A stretch of 64,000 nucleotides of DNA, from the NCBI GenBank assembly GCA_028673005.1, contig CM054115.1, forward strand, positions 57,492,407 to 57,556,406, written 5' to 3'. Shown one piece after another: positions 59,288 to 64,000 of this stretch; position 1 is the first letter of the stretch, and the number at the start of each line of letters is the position of its first letter. The translations under genes were made by a program, and so were the position numbers. This DNA is from Tanypteryx hageni. Taxonomy: Eukaryota > Arthropoda > Insecta > Odonata > Petaluridae. Under the pieces are notes generated by a model. It worked only from the letters and a program-made list of their open reading frames with translations. It was not told the DNA's origin and did not search any database.

Positions 59288-61065
59288 TAGAGTTTTGGAA
59301 CCGGGATTTCTCTGTTCCCGAGAATTTACTCGATATTTCTTATTCTCGATTCCCGGGAAAATTTTTTAATAATTCCCGGGAATTGTTCGTTTGAATTAAA
59401 TTGCCTTCATAGCTGATCTTTTAAGATATTCCTCCGAATTTCAGCTCCAAATGTTTAGCTATCAAATTAGTTTTGAATTTTTTATTTTTTGTGTTGTACC
59501 AATATAATTTCTGATGAATTATAAATATTTTTTCAGTAACTGAGTTATAAGGAGTTTGAGATTAAAGATCAGCTTGCGTTTCTCGCTATTAATTCAGTTT
59601 TAATGGAGCGCTAATACAATGTCAAAATGGCTTCTTCTCGTGGCTGCGAATGTCATTAGTTAAGAAAAGGTCCGAAAGTAATGGTTGCATGAATCTGAAG
59701 TGATCTATCTTCCCCTCCTATTGTTTTTCCTTCCCCCCTCTCTCCTTCCCTAATCGACCAAATTAGCTACTCCGACCAAGTGAATTATATACAAAATAGG
59801 AAGATGCCCGTTGAAATTCAACGGGAAAGGTTTTTATGAAATTTCTTGAATAGATGCGACGCGAAGCTATTACCCATATCAATGGTACCCAATTACACGA
59901 AACCGGCAACAATGCAAATCAATAAGTATGCGTCAAATTCTCGCATTAAAAACATCTGGTGATCGATTCGGCGCGTATTAAAAAATCGATGGCAGGTAAA
60001 TAAACGTTTGTTCTCTTAGGCGTTCGTTGTTTTAAGTCTCGAACTCCTACGATGATTCTAAGTGATTTTAATATATTAATGTTCTACATTCAAGTGTATT
60101 CCTCCTCGCATATAACGCAACGAATGTTTACGTTGGTTGCTATGAAAATCATTTCCCTCACCTTCCTTCTCTTTCATATTAAAAGCATTTAAAGCAGCCT
60201 TTCACCCAAAAGGAATGAAATGGCAATAGGATTTGGAGGTTTTACAATGTGACTGGTTTGCAAGGGAACATTCCGTTAAAATGACAAGATTTCTCCAAAA
60301 TATGTGAATTAAACATTTAACATGAGGAATTTCGAACTGTAGGCGGAAAAAGATGAACGGAATATGAAATATTATAATTTTTTCTTTAAATGGTTTAAAT
60401 CGAAGATCGTTGGTTAATATTTTCCAATTTAGATCACAAAAAGAAGAAAAGTCTGCACGTTGAAAAGTCGATGTTTAAGTGTTATTTTATGGGAACTGGA
60501 AATGTCTTCCTTGGGGGTCGAACCCAACACTTTTTCGAGTTATTTTTCGTCATCACCTTAAAATATGCGAATTTAGTATTCCTGCCAAATTTTAAAAGTA
60601 CATCTTTATCTTTTATCGATTTATTTGCATTTTTATAGCGTGACTGAGGGAGCCACATAGATACAGAAGAATGCTGTTATAGATTTTAGAATGTTTTAAA
60701 ACGACTTTCATACATTTTCTACCCTCAATTTTAACTTTGAGGGAATTGCGATATAGGATACATTAGTAGTTGGCATCTTATATCCACGTCGTCAACATCG
60801 AGGAAAGTTCGGTTGCGCAATTCAAAGTACGTCTGAATATTGAATCTGGTAACAATTTGTCGCAAATAATGTATTACATGTCATTGGGATTTATTAAAGA
60901 CATATATTTACGTTTTTTCAATAATAAATATCATGTTTAAATGAAAAATGGTGTATTAAATATTAAAAATGCAGAATCATTCTTATTCCCGGGATTCTCG
61001 AGATATTTGATAATCTAATTCCCGTTTCCCGCGAATAACAATGTCGCCGGGAATCCAAAACTCGA
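59288..61065. mobile_element. 1.78-kb non-autonomous hAT element with perfect TSD
   Basis: Left end TAGAGTTTTGGAACCGGG, right end (reverse complement) TCGAGTTTTGGATTCCCGG; 11 of the first 12 bases agree. GTTCCATT stands exactly at 59280-59287 and 61066-61073. Both subterminal regions are rich in TTCCCGGGAA-type palindromes (59330-59390 and 60975-61050). A further palindrome, CCCGTTGAAATTCAACGGG, is at 59807-59825. No transposase frame exists. Older pieces of the interior lie at 23170-24797 and 57250-57480. Confidence 0.82.
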
Positions 61066-61073
61066 GTTCCATT

Positions 61074-61820
61074 AATGATAATCCCATTTTTAAAATGTTA
61101 ATATTTACGACCTTTATTTACCATCCATTAGCATATGGGGTAGCCGTAATGAGATTCTTCCATCGTCAATTCGAGTGACGGATATACCCTCCAATAATTT
61201 CGTTCGCTTGCCGCCGAGGTCTAACGTTTTTGACTCGCTCCTATTTCCGCCCTTTTGCATTTCACGCCTCGCCGAGGAAGGGAATTTTTATTCTGAATTC
61301 CCCGAACGACGCCATTTCAGATCCTCTGCCTGTTCCGATCGTATGTATTAACGGGCGCGAAAGCAATTAGGCGAGTTTGACTAATTATTCTCCATCCCTT
61401 TTGCTCGGAACGTATCCGTACGGATCCAAATGCATGGCTTTGCTTTGCTTGATCTATGTCTCGGTATTATGTGTCGATAAATTGAGTTATATCCCTTTTC
61501 GTGTGCCAGAATAAGTTATGCACCATTCAGAAGTGATTTATCCGTAATTATTATTTAGTACTGGCGAGTCTACCCGTTCTTCGCCCTGTCTCGCTGTTTA
61601 ATTTTTTTCGTAACAAACGTTCCAGATCAAGGTATAAAAGCGCTTTTATACACACATGAATATATGCATATCAGTGAAGGCAAACGAAAAAAAAGGTTTC
61701 GTTACGGCCAAAAAAATTATATCGTTTTTTGTTACGTTTTTCGTTACACTCAAATTTTAATTTCGTTTTTCGTTATAACGAAAACATTTAGTAGAAATTA
61801 ATGAAATTATGTTAACTTCT
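61074..61820. other. Intergenic, GTTACG/TTTCGTT repeats near its end
   Basis: At 61695-61790 GTTACG and TTTCGTT(TTTCGTTA) recur five or six times, possibly the edge of a transposon. Nothing else is seen. Confidence 0.4.

Positions 61821-61895
<75 letters not shown>
61821..61895. repeat. (CA)n-(TA)n microsatellite
   Basis: CA repeats followed by TA repeats, ending exactly at the left edge of the palindromic composite. Confidence 0.97.
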
Positions 61896-61900
<5 letters not shown>

Positions 61901-62123
61901 GATATGGAAATACCTCCGAATACTTCGGGAGCTTGTTAAGCGGTTCAAAATAAAGAGAAAAGTTCATATGAATATATATCGACAAACGCACCGTTGACGA
62001 GATACAGCTCCGTTTGGTCCATGCCGCTGAGTGGAAGTTGGGGTCTTAGATGGAATAAAAGGAGCAGCATTGTATTGCGTAACTTTAATAATGTTCTCAA
62101 CAATCCTATGAAGTTCTTAAAAA

Positions 62124-62360
62124 TCATAATAAATGTTCAAAAAGACCTCCTTCTGAACGTATGCATGCTTTAGTCCTTCGCCTTAAGGACGTCCTGATAT
62201 GCTCAAAGAGGACAGGCTGTGCTGCAACGGTTTGACAAGCATTTTGAATCCTCTGCCAAAGCTTTTCTCTTGTGTTGACTTATTCAGCGGAAACCATGGT
62301 CTTTAGGGTCCCCCAAATGCAGTAATCACACGGGTTTAAGTCTGGTGATCTAGTTGGCCA
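62124..62360 (-). pseudogene. Tc1/mariner-superfamily transposase C-terminus, left arm
   Basis: Minus strand reads HWPTRSPDLNPCDYCIWGTL, then one in-frame stop, then NTREKLWQRIQNACQTVAAQ, RTSLRRRTKACIRSEGG and LFEHLL before the TGA at 62124. SPDLNPCDYWxWG with the catalytic acid region and the LRRR...FEHLL end are typical of Tc1/mariner transposases. The N-terminal two thirds are absent. It is non-functional. Confidence 0.8.
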
Positions 62361-62374
62361 GTGCGTTGCGGAAA

Positions 62375-62454
62375 GTTTGTGCAAAAGTGGTGCCCAAAAA
62401 TCTGACTGACGAGCAAAAGGAAAATACGCGGAACTTCTGCCAAGAATCCGTGTC
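62375..62454 (+). pseudogene. Mariner-type transposase linker fragment
   Basis: Plus strand reads VCAKVVPKNLTDEQKENTRN then FCQES, the block between the helix-turn-helix region and the catalytic core in mariner transposases; the pseudogene at the window start has the same block (VCAKMVPKNLTDEQKVRR). Here it is joined directly to the right-arm C-terminus, so the catalytic centre is deleted or two elements are fused. Confidence 0.7.
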
Positions 62455-62459
62455 ATTTC

Positions 62460-62654
62460 TGCATTTGGGGAACTCTAACGACCATGGTTTACGCTGAATG
62501 CTTCAACACAAGAGAAAAGCTTTGGCAGAGGATTCAAAATGCTTGTCAAACCGTTGCAGCACAACCTGTCCTCTTTGAGCGTATCAGGAAGTCCTTGAGA
62601 CGAAGGACTAAAGCGTGCGTACGTTCGGAAGGTCTTTTTGAAAATTTATTATGA
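62460..62654 (+). pseudogene. Tc1/mariner-superfamily transposase C-terminus, right arm
   Basis: Plus strand reads CIWGTLTTMVYAECFNTREK, LWQRIQNACQTVAAQPVLFE, RIRKSLRRRTKACVRSEGLF then ENLL and TGA at 62652-62654. It is open throughout and parallels the left arm, which has one extra codon and one stop. It begins inside the CxWG motif, so no catalytic residues remain. Confidence 0.78.
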
Positions 62655-62869
62655 TTTTTAAGTACTTCATAGGATTGTTGAGAACATTAATAAAGTTACG
62701 CACTACAATGCTGCTCCCTTTATTCCTTCTATGACCCCAACTCCCACTCAGCGGCATGGAACAAATGGAGCTGTATCTCGTAAATCGATATAATATCATA
62801 TGAACTTTTCTCTTTATTTTGAACCGCTTAATAAGCTCTCGAAGTTTTCGGAGGTATTTTCATATCATC

Positions 62870-62871
<2 letters not shown>

Positions 62872-62924
<53 letters not shown>
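62872..62924. repeat. (TA)n microsatellite
   Basis: Starts at the right edge of the palindromic composite and ends at the E1 copy. Confidence 0.96.
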
Positions 62925-62925
<1 letters not shown>

Positions 62926-62929
62926 GCAT

Positions 62930-63176
62930 CTTGGTCCTCAACTTGGTAAGTGTCCACTGGGCTTCCCTCAACACCTTGTTGCCACCCTCATCACTACCTT
63001 TTCTTTTCCTTTAGTTAATATATATATATGTTTATGGAATAGGAACGGTAAGTGGGGTAAATGGATGGCAACAAATTGTTGGGATAGGAAAGCCCAGTGA
63101 GCACTCACCAATAAGATGACTTAAGGTTGGCGAGCTGCTGGGGGTGTCGAAGTGACACGTAAAACAAACAAAAAAC
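62930..63176. repeat. E1 repeat, copies b and c in inverted order
   Basis: Copy b (62930-63017, plus) repeats TTGGTCCTCAACTTGG through CACCCTCATCAC of copy a at 16944. A short TA run follows, then copy c (63031-63176, minus): its reverse complement reads TTCGACACCCCCAGCAGC, CTCACTGGGCTTTCC, CAACAATTTGTTGCCA. The pair forms a diverged inverted repeat around the TA run. Confidence 0.65.
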
Positions 63177-64000
63177 TCGGTAAACAAGCACTATCTCGAT
63201 TCCCGGAAAGATTTTTCGTCGTTGGCGACTGGGCGCGCTTTGGCGATCGAGAGTTAATTGAGCCGACCTAGGTTTTTTCCGGTAAACGCCTCTCGCTTAT
63301 CCCGCCTAGTACATACATGCTACAAGGCGCACGTGGAGCGAATTTCTACCCTCTAATTATTTGAACTATCTGGCCTCGCATTCCTTCCTTCCTATCGGGA
63401 ATCCACCCGGGACTAATTCTCGCAGGGTTTTTAAAAACCCACAGGGAAGGGGAGAATCTCCGAGGTTCATACGAGAATTCCTGAGAGAGAGAGAGAGAGA
63501 GAGAGAGGGGATCCGACGCCACCTCATAATATGATTCCTTAAAGCAATCGGCGACCGCATTTGATAATTAGATCCTTTATGAACCTAGTGATGGGGAGTT
63601 TACCTCTTCGCGAGGGAAAAATATACAAGCCATCCCTCCGGGCGTGGAAACCGCTGGCGATTTTTTTTGTTTCGAGAGAAATTTTGTTTTATTTTTTCAA
63701 TGACGCGATATTCGCGGTTTAATAAATATTCGTGAAACCGATCAAAAGCTTCTCTGTATATTTACATCCTGTGGAATTTAGAGAATTGCGTGTTGTATCG
63801 GTAATGTTATAACGAATCGATGAACACGCTTACGGATTAAAAAATAAGCGTTTGCAGTATGAAATGCTTCTCGTATGGTCTCTTTTTACACAAAGTGCTG
63901 GCGGTAAACGATGCGAGGGGTATTAAAAAGGAATTTTTCTATACGCTCTGAATGCGAATGCATGCTTTGGGTTGCAGCTTTGAAAATTTCAGCATTTTTT
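63177..64000. other. Intergenic, (GA)n at 63483-63508
   Basis: A GA microsatellite and a 16-base palindrome GGGTTTTTAAAAACCC (63425-63440). No gene recognised. Confidence 0.45.

Larger units (their letters stand above)
61896..62871. mobile_element. Palindromic composite of two Tc1/mariner-type 3' halves
   Basis: Left edge AGGGTGATATGGAAATACC and right edge (reverse complement) AGGATGATATGAAAATACC are near-identical, and the match continues for about 400 bases on each arm (TTGTTAAGCGGTTCAAAATA, CATGCCGCTGAGTGG and onwards). Each arm holds the same 3' UTR and the C-terminal part of a transposase, pointing outward. The arms differ at many positions, so this is not a fresh duplication. TA microsatellites flank both sides. 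Confidence 0.8.

Overview
The window is AT-rich, non-coding-looking animal DNA, packed with transposon remains and simple repeats. Mariner, hAT, pogo-like, Helitron, CR1-type LINE, Penelope-like and tRNA-derived SINE sequences, abundant CpG and long pyrimidine minisatellites suggest an invertebrate, most likely an arthropod. Species cannot be named from this. I recognise no intact host gene, exon, rRNA or functional tRNA; most longer open frames are low-complexity strands or transposon shadows.

Layout. 1-979: decayed mariner transposon. 2634-3231: one hAT element nested in another. 3935-4435: pyrimidine minisatellite. 7118-8340: cluster of nested hAT elements. 14483-15172: first copy of a 690-bp inverted-repeat element that recurs at 23.6, 31 and 58.8 kb. 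15431-16719: 5'-truncated CR1-like LINE between microsatellites. 17546-18333: element with 33-bp inverted repeats. 23-25 kb: old hAT interior broken by a 690-bp element and followed by a 309-bp hAT element. 27.5-28.5 kb: Penelope-like fragment, then a tandem-repeat plus hairpin unit. 31 kb: self-nested 690-bp element. 32.3-34.2 kb: three tandem arrays (120, 30 and 20 bp). 35.0-38.4 kb: pogo-like and hAT short elements. 44-51 kb: more hAT and pogo-like elements and a 17-bp minisatellite. 55.8-57.2 kb: degenerate Helitron carrying a SINE. 59288-61065: non-autonomous hAT element with perfect 8-bp target duplications. 61896-62871: palindromic composite of Tc1/mariner pieces flanked by (TA)n.

Nothing here works as a gene pathway. 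The window is best read as layered transposon insertions, and target-site duplications plus nesting give a relative order for several of them. The most useful undescribed material is the set of short non-autonomous families defined below by their own termini: the 300-bp GGCGCC hAT family, the 690-bp ACTTTCTCC family with a recurring open frame, the 33-bp TIR element, the hairpin/tandem family, and the 1.78-kb hAT. Element ends and duplications were read by eye; no database search was possible.
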